A stretch of DNA of 64,000 nucleotides. Source: Temperatibacter sp965603205. Its GTDB lineage: Bacteria; Pseudomonadota; Alphaproteobacteria; Sphingomonadales; Kordiimonadaceae. Below, piece by piece: positions 9,096 through 18,750 of the stretch. The stretch covers positions 186,001 to 250,000 of the forward strand of contig CBFDCC010000001.1 in the NCBI GenBank assembly GCA_965603205.1, given 5' to 3'. The translations under genes and the position numbers were made by a program. A model generated the notes under the pieces. It did no database searches, was not told the origin of the DNA, and saw only the letters and a list, made by a program, of their open reading frames with translations. Within the stretch, counting starts at the first letter, position 1. Each line of letters opens with the position of its first letter.

Positions 9096-9794
9096 ATGGG
9101 ACAAATTTTACTAACGAGACCCGAGCCAGGATTGATGGAGACCAAACGGTCACTTGAGACTGCTGGATATGAGGTTGTCGGCGCGCCTATGACACGTATT
9201 ATCGCTAAAAAAGTCCGTGTGCCAAAAGCCAATGCCTATGTTGTCACCAGCCTACGTGGGGTAGAGCATGGTCTATCAAAAGTGGAAAATATGGCTGTGC
9301 CTGTATTTGTTGTTGGCCCTGCGACGGCGGCGGCGGCGCGTTCACTTGGTTTCGACAACATTCACATGGGCAGCGGCACAGTTGAAAGCCTAGTGCCTGT
9401 GATAGAAGAGCAACTAAGCGTAGGTAAGGGGATTGTCACCCACCTATCTGGTGTGCATTTATCGCATAATATATCGATTGATTTAACAGCGCTTGGTTAT
9501 AAAACACAGCGGGTTATATGTTATGAGGCAGAGGTGATGAAATCATTGCCAGAATCTTTAGTAAAAGGCCTCGACAGTAATAAAATTTCTCATGCCCTCT
9601 TTTATTCCGCTCGTGCAGTCACCATCTTTGAAAGACTGCTAGACGTCTATGATATGCGCGAGGCATCAAAGAAAATAATCATGCTGGCGATTTCAGACCG
9701 AGTGGCAAAAACTGCTAAGTTAAGCTGGCAGTCGCGTCTAGTAGCAGCAGAGCCAACACTTGAGGCAATGGCAGATTTATTGGATGAAAGCTAA
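9096..9794 (+). CDS. hemD: Uroporphyrinogen-III synthase
   Basis: A 232-residue protein with the bilobed HemD fold signature: LLTRPEPG at the N terminus, a central FVVGPATAAAARSLG and HALFYSARAV in the second lobe. It cyclises hydroxymethylbilane with inversion of ring D. Sequence conservation in this family is low, so the call relies on these motifs plus position directly after hemC and before the mitofilin-like and hemY genes. Confidence 0.9.
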   Translation: MGQILLTRPEPGLMETKRSLETAGYEVVGAPMTRIIAKKVRVPKANAYVVTSLRGVEHGLSKVENMAVPVFVVGPATAAAARSLGFDNIHMGSGTVESLVPVIEEQLSVGKGIVTHLSGVHLSHNISIDLTALGYKTQRVICYEAEVMKSLPESLVKGLDSNKISHALFYSARAVTIFERLLDVYDMREASKKIIMLAISDRVAKTAKLSWQSRLVAAEPTLEAMADLLDES

Positions 9795-9808
9795 AGTGGG
9801 GATAATCG

Positions 9809-10996
9809 GTGAGCGCGAAGAAGAACAAAAATACTAAAGCGAGCGATACAGCTAAACCCTCTGATACGCCTGAGTCTATAGAGATACCTGAAATCATTGA
9901 GGCTGAGGTTGTGAGTGAAAGCTCTATACCTAATGATAAAAAATCATCATCCGCGCCTCTCGCTAAAAAAAGTGGTAAATTTCCTTGGGTTATATCACTC
10001 ATATTAGCGTCTTTCATTGCAGGATTATATCTACAGCCTCATTTTGAACGTGGATTGGTATATGTGGGCCTTGCCTCAGCGCCAAGAACCATAGCCCCCA
10101 GTGGGCAAACAGTTGATTTAATCCCTCTTGTCACTCGCATGGAACTATTAGAGGCGCGTCTTAGCCGCTTGGAACCTGTTCTACCGATGGTGGACGCTGA
10201 TATGACGGCCTTAAAAGACAGTTTAAAATCAATCAAAGCGGATATTGATCTCATTGCTGGTACGACACCTATAGGCGACAGTGGTGATATAAAAACTAAG
10301 ATGGATAAACTACAAGCTGACTTAACCGCGTTAACCACAGTGACGGCTAATGTGGCAATGGCACCAGCTGAGGATATCACTAGACTAGAGGGCGCATTGG
10401 CGATCTCACGGGCAAACAACCAGCACCTTACAGACCGTATGCAGCTTTTGGAGCAATCCATAGAGGCGATGCAAAATAATAGCTTAGAGGCAAATCCCCG
10501 TGGACGCTTATTACTCGCACTAGGGCGTATGAGTGGAAAGCTTAATGGCGGCGCTGATTTTAGCGCTGATCTTGATGCGTTAATGCCTGATATAGAAGCT
10601 TTGCCTGCCCTGATACAAGGACAAATAGGCGATACATTATCCGCGCTTAGATCTTATAGTGCTGGCGTTGATAGGTTAGATATATTACGCGGTGATTTTG
10701 ATGGTCTTTTGCGGGCTATTAAAACAGCGGAAGCTAAAGAAAATGAAAGTTTTCTTGCTGACTTCCTTACCGTAAGGCGCAGTGATGAAACCGCAGAGGG
10801 TACAGATAAAACCCTATATTTAGCCGAGACGTATTTGGTTAGCGGTGATTTGCATGGCGCTGTAGAGCAGTTGAAGACACTAGGCGGCGCAGCACAAAAT
10901 ACAGCGACGCCGTGGATAACACGCGCTATGAGCAGATTAAAAGCATTAGCGCTTAAGGATAAGTTATCTAGATTAATCGCTGGTGGCGGCGCTTAA
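9809..10996 (+). CDS. Mitofilin/Mic60-like inner-membrane protein (COG4223)
   Basis: A 395-residue protein starting with GTG. A disordered charged N terminus (about 55 residues) is followed by one membrane helix (about 57-73), a long coiled-coil region (about 100-225) and a helical C-terminal domain resembling the mitofilin domain. The gene lies between hemD and hemY, the known position of the alphaproteobacterial relative of mitochondrial Mic60, which shapes inner-membrane invaginations. Its TAA overlaps the ATG of hemY (TAATG), so the two are translationally coupled. Confidence 0.85.
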   Translation: MSAKKNKNTKASDTAKPSDTPESIEIPEIIEAEVVSESSIPNDKKSSSAPLAKKSGKFPWVISLILASFIAGLYLQPHFERGLVYVGLASAPRTIAPSGQTVDLIPLVTRMELLEARLSRLEPVLPMVDADMTALKDSLKSIKADIDLIAGTTPIGDSGDIKTKMDKLQADLTALTTVTANVAMAPAEDITRLEGALAISRANNQHLTDRMQLLEQSIEAMQNNSLEANPRGRLLLALGRMSGKLNGGADFSADLDALMPDIEALPALIQGQIGDTLSALRSYSAGVDRLDILRGDFDGLLRAIKTAEAKENESFLADFLTVRRSDETAEGTDKTLYLAETYLVSGDLHGAVEQLKTLGGAAQNTATPWITRAMSRLKALALKDKLSRLIAGGGA

Positions 10997-12345
10997 TGAT
11001 TAGATTAGCTTTCATACTCGCGGTTATTTTTGGTATCGCGGCTGGCAGTGCGTGGCTGGCAGATCACCCTGGTAATGTATCTATTGATTTCCAAGCTTGG
11101 CATGTTGATACCAGCTTTGCAGCCATAGTCGCGCTGACTAGCCTTATGATCATATTGGTTGGCTCAGTGGTTTGGTTTACAGGGTGGTTGCGCCGTGAAC
11201 TGCCAGTGGTTGGCAGCAATAGTGTGATTAAAAGACAGTCAAAAGGCTTAGAGCTACTCAATAAATCATTGGTGGCGTTGTCGGCGGGGGATCATAAATC
11301 CACAAAACGCTTTATTGAACAGGCCGAGTTATTATTGCCGCCACAGCCGATGGTGCATCTTATTGCCGCAGAAGCAGCGACGCGCATGGGTGATAAAGCG
11401 GGGGCGAAAAAACGCTTTGAGGCCTTAAGGTCCACCGATGATGGCAAGCTAATAGGATTACGCGGGCTATTAACCGAAGCACGGGCCAGCGGCAAAGAAA
11501 GCGAGGCCTTGCGTCTAGCGCGATCAGCGCTGGCAGAAAATAGCAAAAGCCCATGGGTGTTAAAGACATTATTTGCCCTAGAAGTTGGTGCTGGCGAGTG
11601 GTTGTCAGCCATAAGTACACTGAGAAAATTAGAAAAAGCAGGGTTGATAGATAGCGCGCTGAGCAAACGCCATTTAGCAGCATTAAATCACGCGATGGCG
11701 GTTGAGAAACGCTTGGCGGGGAATTTAGACGGGGCGCGTAAATTATTCAAGCAGGCTACCAGCTTGCGCGGTGATCTGGCGGCGACTGTTATAGCACTCG
11801 TGCAGATGGAAAAGGCCGATAACCACATGAGCAAGGCGAAAACCCTGCTTGCTAAGGCTTGGACCGTCATGCCGCACCCTGAATATATAACAGCCCTAGA
11901 CCAGCTTGACCCCACTATGACATCAAAGACATGGGTGAGGGCTGTAACAGCCCTGATTAAGGGGTTGCCAGACCATCCCGCCTCTAGGCGTGTGCTGGCT
12001 AAAGCCTATATTAAGGACGGTCAGTTACCAGCGGCGGGGGCGATTATTGATCAGCTCATAGAGCAAGGGCCCATCAAGGCAACGTATAGATTACAGGCTG
12101 AATATTTGGAGGCAATAGGTGAGGATGGCGAGCTAGCCCGCAACAAGGTTTACGGCGCGAGCGCTGACCCTGCGTGGCAATGCGATGATTGTGGTCATCT
12201 GCCACAGCATTGGAGCACCCACTGTGATAATTGTGGGCATTTTGACACATTAGATTGGCAAGATGAGCCTTTACCTGTATCAGCGTTCACACTGACGGTT
12301 GATAGTGGAGATTCTATCGCCTTATTGCTGGAGGACGTTGGTTAA
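10996..12345 (+). CDS. hemY: HemY-like TPR protein with C-terminal zinc ribbon
   Basis: A 449-residue inner-membrane protein. Two membrane helices at residues 1-19 and about 42-66 form the HemY N domain; the rest is a run of tetratricopeptide-like helices. The C terminus carries CDDCGH and, 15 residues on, CDNCGHFDTLDW, a four-cysteine zinc ribbon common in alphaproteobacterial HemY. Role in haem synthesis is inferred from genetic linkage; the biochemical function is not established. The gene is coupled to the mitofilin-like gene and is followed by a globin gene after 16 bp. Confidence 0.87.
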   Translation: MIRLAFILAVIFGIAAGSAWLADHPGNVSIDFQAWHVDTSFAAIVALTSLMIILVGSVVWFTGWLRRELPVVGSNSVIKRQSKGLELLNKSLVALSAGDHKSTKRFIEQAELLLPPQPMVHLIAAEAATRMGDKAGAKKRFEALRSTDDGKLIGLRGLLTEARASGKESEALRLARSALAENSKSPWVLKTLFALEVGAGEWLSAISTLRKLEKAGLIDSALSKRHLAALNHAMAVEKRLAGNLDGARKLFKQATSLRGDLAATVIALVQMEKADNHMSKAKTLLAKAWTVMPHPEYITALDQLDPTMTSKTWVRAVTALIKGLPDHPASRRVLAKAYIKDGQLPAAGAIIDQLIEQGPIKATYRLQAEYLEAIGEDGELARNKVYGASADPAWQCDDCGHLPQHWSTHCDNCGHFDTLDWQDEPLPVSAFTLTVDSGDSIALLLEDVG

Positions 12346-12361
12346 ATTGGGGGAATAAACT

Positions 12362-12850
12362 ATGAGTATGAAAGAATTTGCTGATAACAGCGGGCCTAAT
12401 CAAATTGAGCGCTTACGCTGGTTGCCAGGTCGACCTGATAGTATCTTTGAAAAGATTGGTGGTCGCAAAACCTTGGTGAAAGTGCATGTGTTATTTTACC
12501 AAAAGGTATTTGCTCATCAGTGGCTTGGTAAATATTTTTCTCATCGTGACCCTGCTATTCTTGAAGAGCAGCAAACAGATTTCATGAGCCAAAATATGGG
12601 TGGCCCGAAAATTTATATGGGCGGCATGCCAAAGGCTGTGCACGATCATATGTTTGTCACACAGGAACTATTTGATATTAGAAACGGTCTGTTATCTGAC
12701 TCGATCAAGGCGTGTGGTGTGCATGACGAGCTACGTGAAACATGGCTAGGGATTGACAAGGCCTTTGCCAGTAAAATCGTTAAGGAAAAACTTAGCGACT
12801 GCAAAGGGCGTTATGTGACGCAAGAGATTTTAAATTTTCCAAAGCCCTGA
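12362..12850 (+). CDS. Truncated haemoglobin-like protein
   Basis: A 162-residue protein with a globin core from about residue 27 (IFEKIGGRKTLVKVHVLFY), the conserved E-helix region with GGPKIYMGG, and the likely proximal histidine in AVHDHMFVTQ (about 93). N- and C-terminal extensions make it longer than typical group 1 truncated globins (about 120). It would bind oxygen or NO through haem b. Position directly after the haem genes supports co-transcription. Confidence 0.85.
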   Translation: MSMKEFADNSGPNQIERLRWLPGRPDSIFEKIGGRKTLVKVHVLFYQKVFAHQWLGKYFSHRDPAILEEQQTDFMSQNMGGPKIYMGGMPKAVHDHMFVTQELFDIRNGLLSDSIKACGVHDELRETWLGIDKAFASKIVKEKLSDCKGRYVTQEILNFPKP

Positions 12851-12856
12851 GCAGGC

Positions 12857-12992
12857 TGTCGTCATCCTCGTACTTGATACGGGGATCCATAGGGAACCAA
12901 GGTGGCTGCTAGATATAGCAAGTTTATTAATGAAATGACTGTGCTGTTATTACTGTATAATGGATTACCCGATCAAGTCGGGTAATGACGAA
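12857..12992 (-). repeat. Interspersed repeat type 2, copy F (inverted)
   Basis: Reverse-complement relative of the element at 3887-4020. It contains a stem ATTACCCGA/TCGGGTAAT with loop TCAAG (12965-12987) and the GTCATCCTCGTACTTGAT segment (12861-12878) joined by about 85 less conserved bases. It fills most of the 176-bp convergent gap between the globin gene and sufA. Confidence 0.85.
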
Positions 12993-13026
12993 AGAGGGGA
13001 GGATGACGATTTAGAAAAGCTCTGAG

Positions 13027-13368
13027 CTACGGCGCGTCTTCTTCCACGGTGAAGCTTTCGCCGCACCCACAACGGCCCGTTTCATTAGGGTTGTTGAATT
13101 TAAAGCCTGTTGCGAACATGCTTTCTTCCCAGTCCATCTCTAGCCCCATCAAAAATAGCAATGACTTGCGGTCTATATAAACCGTGGCACCGTTGTCTGA
13201 GACGATCTCATCATCTGAATTAATCTCTTCGACATATTCCACGTCATAAGCTAGGCCGTTACAGCCTTTTGTCGACGTGCCAAGGCGCACACCGACGGCC
13301 TTGTCATTTTTAGACAATAGTGCGTCAATATGCTTAGCAGCTGTCTCAGTGATTGTTATAATAGACAT
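13027..13368 (-). CDS. sufA: Iron-sulfur cluster assembly A-type carrier
   Basis: A 113-residue HesB/IscA-family carrier that accepts Fe-S clusters from SufBCD and passes them to apoproteins. The three conserved cysteines are seen in KGCNGLAY (about residue 35) and CGCGESF (about 99-101). It is the last gene of the suf operon, 14 bp after sufT. Confidence 0.93.
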   Translation of the reverse strand: MSIITITETAAKHIDALLSKNDKAVGVRLGTSTKGCNGLAYDVEYVEEINSDDEIVSDNGATVYIDRKSLLFLMGLEMDWEESMFATGFKFNNPNETGRCGCGESFTVEEDAP

Positions 13369-13382
13369 GGGCTGGCTCCTCT

Positions 13383-13907
13383 TTACAAAAGACCAAGTTC
13401 AAGACGCGCTTCATCGGACATATATGACATGTCCCACGCAGGCTCCCAAACTAGGCTAACTTCGCAGTCGACAACGCCAGGTACAGATTTAACTTTTACC
13501 TCGACCTCGCCCGGCATACTTTCTGCCACGGGGCAGTGCGGTGTGGTCAGCGTCATGCCAAGTTTCACTGTAAAATCATCGGCGATATCAATGGTATAAA
13601 TCAGACCCATCTCATAGATATTTACGGGAATTTCAGGATCATAAATTTCGCGTATGGCCTCAATGATCATTATATTGAGGTCTTCTTTATTATCGGGCGC
13701 TGCTACATCTGGCTTTGGCTCAGATGGAGCTGCTGCTTCTGCTTTTTCTTCTTCTTTATCTTCTAAAAATTTATTCAGAAAATGTTGATCAGGCGTGATG
13801 GGGCGTGATGGCGCTTTAACAGGCTGGTTCTCAACTGGAAAGTCCCGCTCAATCTCTTGGCCAGTTACATTCATGATATCTCTATCTCTATTTACTTCTT
13901 CACTCAT
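13383..13907 (-). CDS. sufT: SUF-system assembly protein SufT (DUF59/MIP18)
   Basis: A 174-residue protein whose C-terminal 100 residues are a DUF59 domain with IYDPEIPVNIYEMGLIY and TTPHCPVAESMP, the hallmark reactive cysteine loop. The N-terminal 70 residues are a charged, proline/alanine-rich linker and are longer than in most family members. Its ATG overlaps the sufS stop (ATGA). DUF59 proteins aid Fe-S maturation of target proteins. Confidence 0.9.
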   Translation of the reverse strand: MSEEVNRDRDIMNVTGQEIERDFPVENQPVKAPSRPITPDQHFLNKFLEDKEEEKAEAAAPSEPKPDVAAPDNKEDLNIMIIEAIREIYDPEIPVNIYEMGLIYTIDIADDFTVKLGMTLTTPHCPVAESMPGEVEVKVKSVPGVVDCEVSLVWEPAWDMSYMSDEARLELGLL

Positions 13908-15154
13908 CCGAACAAATCCACTACTTTTTTAAGGCCCGCGCATAGGCGGTCAACATCGTCTCTATCATTATATATACCAAAACTGGCGCGTATGGTGCCG
14001 GGTATATCAAATCTATCCATGGCTGGTTGGGCGCAGTGATGGCCTGCCCGAACGGCGATGCCTTGACGGTCAAGGATCGTGCCGATGTCATGCGGGTGGG
14101 CATGTTCCATCACGAAGCTTATGAGCGCGGTTTTATGTTTACTGGTGCCAATGATGCGCAGGCTATTAAAAGCGGACAGTTTTTCTGTCGCATACGCCAG
14201 TAAGTCTGCTTCATGGGCCGCAATCGCGCTATAGCCAATAGTCTCTATATAATCAATGGCTGCCTTAAGTGCAATACCACCAGAAATATTAGGGGTGCCA
14301 GCCTCGAACTTATACGGTAGGTCATTCCATGTGCTACCCTCTAGCGTCACAGTAGCAATCATGTCGCCACCACCCTGCCAAGGCGGCATGGCATCTAGTA
14401 ATTCTTGCTTGCCGTAAAGCACACCAATACCTGTAGGGCCATACATTTTATGGCCAGAAAATGTATAAAAATCAGCACCCAAGGCTTGCACATCTATTTT
14501 CATATGCGGCGCAGCCTGACAGCCATCAATCAGCGTTACAGCGCCTGCTTTATGGGCCATTGCGATGATCTCTGCGACTGGATTAATGGTACCAATGGCG
14601 TTTGAGATATGGCAAACAGCCACCATTTTAGTGCGTGGTGACAGTAGATCAGCGTAAGCCGCCATATCTAACGTGCCCGTGTCGTCAACGGGAATAGCCT
14701 TGATCACTGCACCCTTCTCGGCTGCTAACATTTGCCATGGCACGATGTTAGAGTGATGCTCTATGGTCGAGATGATGATCTCATCACCCTTGGTGATATT
14801 AGCGCGTCCCCACGACTGTGCCACCAGATTAATGCCTTCGGTCGCACCGCGTACAAACAAACATTCTTTGCTGCTGCGGGCATTAATAAAAGATTGAACG
14901 GCAGTGCGTGTAGCCTCATAAGCTTCTGTTGAGTCTTGGCTAAATTTATAAACGCCGCGATGCACATTGGCGTAATATTTCTCAAACACTTCGGCTTCTG
15001 CGTCGATAACACATTTAGGTTTTTGCGCGCTGGCGGCCGTATCTAGAAACGTCAGCGGCTTACCGTAAACAGTCTCTTTGAAGATTGGAAAATCTTCACG
15101 GATTTGTCTACTGTCTAGCGTTGGTGCTGTTGGGTTGGTCATTACCGCATTCAT
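13904..15154 (-). CDS. sufS: Cysteine desulfurase SufS
   Basis: A 416-residue PLP enzyme that takes sulfur from cysteine for Fe-S cluster assembly. The PLP lysine is in FSGHKMYGP (about residue 236), and the active-site cysteine is in AGHHCAQP (about 374), placing it in the class II SufS/CsdA group. Stop and start codons overlap by 4 bp with both neighbours, sufT and sufD, indicating translational coupling. Confidence 0.97.
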   Translation of the reverse strand: MNAVMTNPTAPTLDSRQIREDFPIFKETVYGKPLTFLDTAASAQKPKCVIDAEAEVFEKYYANVHRGVYKFSQDSTEAYEATRTAVQSFINARSSKECLFVRGATEGINLVAQSWGRANITKGDEIIISTIEHHSNIVPWQMLAAEKGAVIKAIPVDDTGTLDMAAYADLLSPRTKMVAVCHISNAIGTINPVAEIIAMAHKAGAVTLIDGCQAAPHMKIDVQALGADFYTFSGHKMYGPTGIGVLYGKQELLDAMPPWQGGGDMIATVTLEGSTWNDLPYKFEAGTPNISGGIALKAAIDYIETIGYSAIAAHEADLLAYATEKLSAFNSLRIIGTSKHKTALISFVMEHAHPHDIGTILDRQGIAVRAGHHCAQPAMDRFDIPGTIRASFGIYNDRDDVDRLCAGLKKVVDLFG

Positions 15155-16437
15155 GACTTTTCCTCACTTTGGCCCCTGTTAACCATCCAAGCCAATAAGC
15201 GAGCATTAAGCAGTTCGCGTATGCTATCATCCTCGATATGCAATAGGGCGTCAGCGGCAAAAGCTTCAACGAGTATATGCTTTGCTTCCTTTGGCTCAAT
15301 ACCGCGCGAAATTAGATAGAAATAGGCTTTCTCATCCAACTCACCGACAGTGGCACCGTGGGAGCATTTTACATCATCGGCTAAAATTTCAAGCTCTGGT
15401 TTGGCACAAGCTTCTGCGGTGCGGTCAAGCAGCAAACTGCGACAGCTTTGATCCGCTAGCGTTTTTTGTGCGTCTTTAGCAACAGAGACTTTGCCTTGGA
15501 ATGCTGTCTTGCTTTTCTTGTCTAGCACAGCACGGAAAACCTGATCACTAGTGGCGTTAGGTACGATATGATTGATATGAGTGACTGTGTCTAAAGTTTG
15601 ATTTTCACCCGCCAGTGACGCACTATCAGCCCAAGCATGTGCCTCATCACCCAGCATGCGAATATGTGCCTCTGTGCGGCCATAATTTGCCCCAAGCTGC
15701 AGTGTTAGATTGCCATACGTTGCCTCAGCACCCAGATTAGCGTGGACCTTGTGTGTGTGGACGGCATTAACACCTTCTTCTTGTAAGCGGATATGGGTCA
15801 GATTAGCTCTTTCGCTGACCCGCACTTGTGTGAGCGTGTTGGTCCAATAGTTACTGTCATCGCCTATATAACGCTCGACTATTGTTGCTCTTGATCCTTC
15901 GCCCATTTCAATAATATGGCGCAGGTGGACGGCACTAGTCTCGCCCTTTTCATTCAGGTGAATAATCTCAATAGGATCATCTAATTCTACATGAGACGGT
16001 AGGGATATAACAATTCCACTGGTCATTAATGCAGTGTTTAATTGTGCAATGGGGTCGTCGCCAACGATCAGTTCGTCAGGGCGAGCACTACCACTGTGCA
16101 TGTGATTAGCCAGATGGCGCACATTTGCCGCCTGCATCAATTCATCTAAATCTGACAGGCTTTCACTAAACCGGCCATTTACAAATACGATGCGCGCCGT
16201 ATAGTCATCAAAGATTGATGTTACATCAGTTTTTGTATCGACTTTGACAGGTAGGCCGTAAGCCGTGCCGCGTAATTTCTTTAGATCACCATAGCGCCAA
16301 TCTTCAGACTTATTGGTTGGCATACCTGTTTTGGCTGCGGCCTTTAGCGCGCGCAACCGTATGTCATCAACACCAGGTATTTTACCTAAGATGTTCCATA
16401 GTTGGTCTTCATATATATCAAATAAGCTTTTAGTCAT
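15151..16437 (-). CDS. sufD: Fe-S cluster assembly scaffold subunit SufD
   Basis: A 428-residue SufB/SufD-family protein with the parallel beta-helix core and the C-terminal motif DVKCSHGATVG followed by YLISRGIEPKEAKHI. It forms the SufBC2D scaffold. It has fewer cysteines than SufB, as expected. It follows sufC after 25 bp and overlaps sufS by 4 bp. Confidence 0.96.
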   Translation of the reverse strand: MTKSLFDIYEDQLWNILGKIPGVDDIRLRALKAAAKTGMPTNKSEDWRYGDLKKLRGTAYGLPVKVDTKTDVTSIFDDYTARIVFVNGRFSESLSDLDELMQAANVRHLANHMHSGSARPDELIVGDDPIAQLNTALMTSGIVISLPSHVELDDPIEIIHLNEKGETSAVHLRHIIEMGEGSRATIVERYIGDDSNYWTNTLTQVRVSERANLTHIRLQEEGVNAVHTHKVHANLGAEATYGNLTLQLGANYGRTEAHIRMLGDEAHAWADSASLAGENQTLDTVTHINHIVPNATSDQVFRAVLDKKSKTAFQGKVSVAKDAQKTLADQSCRSLLLDRTAEACAKPELEILADDVKCSHGATVGELDEKAYFYLISRGIEPKEAKHILVEAFAADALLHIEDDSIRELLNARLLAWMVNRGQSEEKS

Positions 16438-16462
16438 AATTCATGTCTATGACATCATTGCG

Positions 16463-17200
16463 TTAAGCAATATGCGCATATCCCTTTTCTTCGAGTTCAA
16501 GCGCGAGCTCGGGGCCGCCCGTTTTAACAATACGTCCATCTGCTAACACATGGACCACATCAGGCTTTACATAATCTAGTAAGCGCTGATAGTGCGTGAT
16601 CAGCAAGATCGCTGTATCGTCACGGCGTTGACGGTTAATACCGTCAGACACAATGCGTAACGCGTCGATATCTAGCCCAGAATCAGTTTCGTCAAGCACG
16701 GCAAATTTAGGGTCAAGAACGGCCATTTGAACCATCTCGTTGCGTTTTTTCTCACCGCCAGAAAAGCCAACATTGACAAATCGCTTTAGCATTTCAGGTT
16801 TCATCTCAAGCTCTGCTGCCTTTACGCGAACAAGCTTCATGAAATCAGCCGCTGACATATTATCTTCGCCGCGGTAACGACGACAGCTATTAAGCGCCGT
16901 GCGTAGAAAATTAAGATTGGACACACCCGGAATTTCCACAGGGTATTGAAAGCCCATGAAAATGCCTTCGCCTACACGCTCATGTGGTTCTAGCGCAAGC
17001 AAGTCTTTGCCTTTAAAGGTGATGCTGCCGCCTGTTACATCATAATCTGATCTGCCGGCAATAGTGGCTGACAGGGTTGATTTACCAGCACCATTTGGCC
17101 CCATGATGGCATGGACTTCGCCTGCTTTAATCTCAAGATTTAAGCCCTTGATGATTGGTTTGTCATTAACACTGACTTGAAGGTTTTCAATTTTAATCAT
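16463..17200 (-). CDS. sufC: Fe-S cluster assembly ATPase SufC
   Basis: A 245-residue ABC-type ATPase. Walker A is GPNGAGKST (about residue 35), the signature is SGGEKKRNEM (about 148) and Walker B is FAVLDETDSGLD (about 167). It energises the SufBC2D scaffold on the cytoplasmic side and is not a transporter. It lies 9 bp after sufB. Confidence 0.97.
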   Translation of the reverse strand: MIKIENLQVSVNDKPIIKGLNLEIKAGEVHAIMGPNGAGKSTLSATIAGRSDYDVTGGSITFKGKDLLALEPHERVGEGIFMGFQYPVEIPGVSNLNFLRTALNSCRRYRGEDNMSAADFMKLVRVKAAELEMKPEMLKRFVNVGFSGGEKKRNEMVQMAVLDPKFAVLDETDSGLDIDALRIVSDGINRQRRDDTAILLITHYQRLLDYVKPDVVHVLADGRIVKTGGPELALELEEKGYAHIA

Positions 17201-17209
17201 TATTCATTC

Positions 17210-18679
17210 TTATCCGACACTACCTTCTAGGCTAATGCCTAGAAGCTTTTGAGCTTCTACAGCAAATTCCATAGGGAGTTGCTGCATCACTTCTTTACAA
17301 AATCCATTAACGATCATCGCGATCGCTTCTTCTTCGCCTAATCCACGCGCGCGACAATAAAACATTTGATCTTCTGAGATCTTTGATGTTGTCGCTTCAT
17401 GTTCAATCGTGGCTGTAGGGTTTTTCACTTCGATATAGGGCACGGTGTGTGCGCCGCTCTCGCTAGAGATCAGCAAACTGTCACATTGGGTGAAATTACG
17501 TACATTATCAGCCCCCGCTAGCACTTTAACAAGGCCGCGATATGTATTGTGGCTTTTACCCGCTGAAATACCTTTTGAGATGATGGTAGAGCTAGAGTTT
17601 TTTCCTAGATGAATCATCTTGGTACCCGTATCGGCTTGCTGATAATTATTAGTGACGGCAACTGAATAAAATTCACCCACCGTATCTTCACCAGCTAGAA
17701 TACAGCTTGGGTATTTCCAAGTGACGGCAGAGCCTGTCTCAACTTGGGTCCAGCTGATTTTAGAACGATCACCTTTGCAGATGCCGCGCTTGGTAACAAA
17801 ATTATAAATACCGCCTTTGCCGTCCTTGTCGCCGGGATACCAATTTTGCACAGTAGAATATTTAATCTCTGCGTCGTCATGGGTCACCAACTCAACAACA
17901 GCGGCGTGCAATTGGTTCTCGTCGCGCTGCGGGGCTGTGCAGCCTTCAAGATAAGACACATAAGACCCTTCATCAGCGATGATAAGCGTGCGTTCAAACT
18001 GGCCTGTGTTTTCGGCGTTGATACGGAAATACGTAGATAAATCCATGGGACACTTTACGCCCTTTGGAATATAAACAAAGGTGCCATCGGTGAAAACCGC
18101 GCAGTTTAAGGTAGCAAAGAAATTGTCGCGCATCGGCACTACAGTACCGAGGTATTTCTTAACCATGTCGGGGTATTCTTTAATCGCCTCTGAGATCGAC
18201 ATGAAGATCACGCCTGCCTTCGTCAGCTCTGCACGGAATGTAGTGGCAACAGACACGCTATCAAAAACTGCATCAACGGCAACTCTTCGTGCACCCTCAA
18301 CACCAGCTAAAACCTCTTGCTCGGCTAGTGGGATACCCAGCTTTCTATAGATTTCTAGAATTTCAGGGTCAACCTCATCAAGGCTTTTTGGCTTGTCCTT
18401 GGTTACGGGCGCTGCATAATAATAGATATCGTTATAATCAACCCGCGGGTAATTAAGTTTAGCCCAATCAGGCTCATCCATCTTTTTCCAAAGCTCATAA
18501 GCCTTAAGGCGCCACTCAAGCATCCACTCAGGCTCTTCCTTTTTGGCTGAAATAAAACGGATAACCTCTTCCGAGAGGCCTTTTGGTGCAAACTCTTGCT
18601 CGATATCACTGACAAAACCATATTTATAGTCGCCAGTAACTTCTTCTACATGTTTGCGTGTTTCTTGTGTGGCAACCAC
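17210..18679 (-). CDS. sufB: Fe-S cluster assembly scaffold subunit SufB
   Basis: A 489-residue scaffold subunit. Family signatures include GVKCPMDLSTYFRIN, YLEGCTAPQRDENQLHAAVVE, QTEVGS-like WTQVETGSAVTWKYPS, and the C-terminal EHEATTSKISEDQMFY segment. It receives sulfur from SufS and builds the nascent cluster with SufC and SufD. The ATG has a GGAG ribosome site. A 71-bp gap separates it from the Rrf2 regulator upstream. Confidence 0.97.
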   Translation of the reverse strand: MVATQETRKHVEEVTGDYKYGFVSDIEQEFAPKGLSEEVIRFISAKKEEPEWMLEWRLKAYELWKKMDEPDWAKLNYPRVDYNDIYYYAAPVTKDKPKSLDEVDPEILEIYRKLGIPLAEQEVLAGVEGARRVAVDAVFDSVSVATTFRAELTKAGVIFMSISEAIKEYPDMVKKYLGTVVPMRDNFFATLNCAVFTDGTFVYIPKGVKCPMDLSTYFRINAENTGQFERTLIIADEGSYVSYLEGCTAPQRDENQLHAAVVELVTHDDAEIKYSTVQNWYPGDKDGKGGIYNFVTKRGICKGDRSKISWTQVETGSAVTWKYPSCILAGEDTVGEFYSVAVTNNYQQADTGTKMIHLGKNSSSTIISKGISAGKSHNTYRGLVKVLAGADNVRNFTQCDSLLISSESGAHTVPYIEVKNPTATIEHEATTSKISEDQMFYCRARGLGEEEAIAMIVNGFCKEVMQQLPMEFAVEAQKLLGISLEGSVG

Positions 18680-18750
18680 ATTTTACTCCTACCCAACATT
18701 GTCGGGGTTACTCAAATTGACCAACATAGGTCGATATCTTTAGGTTAATT

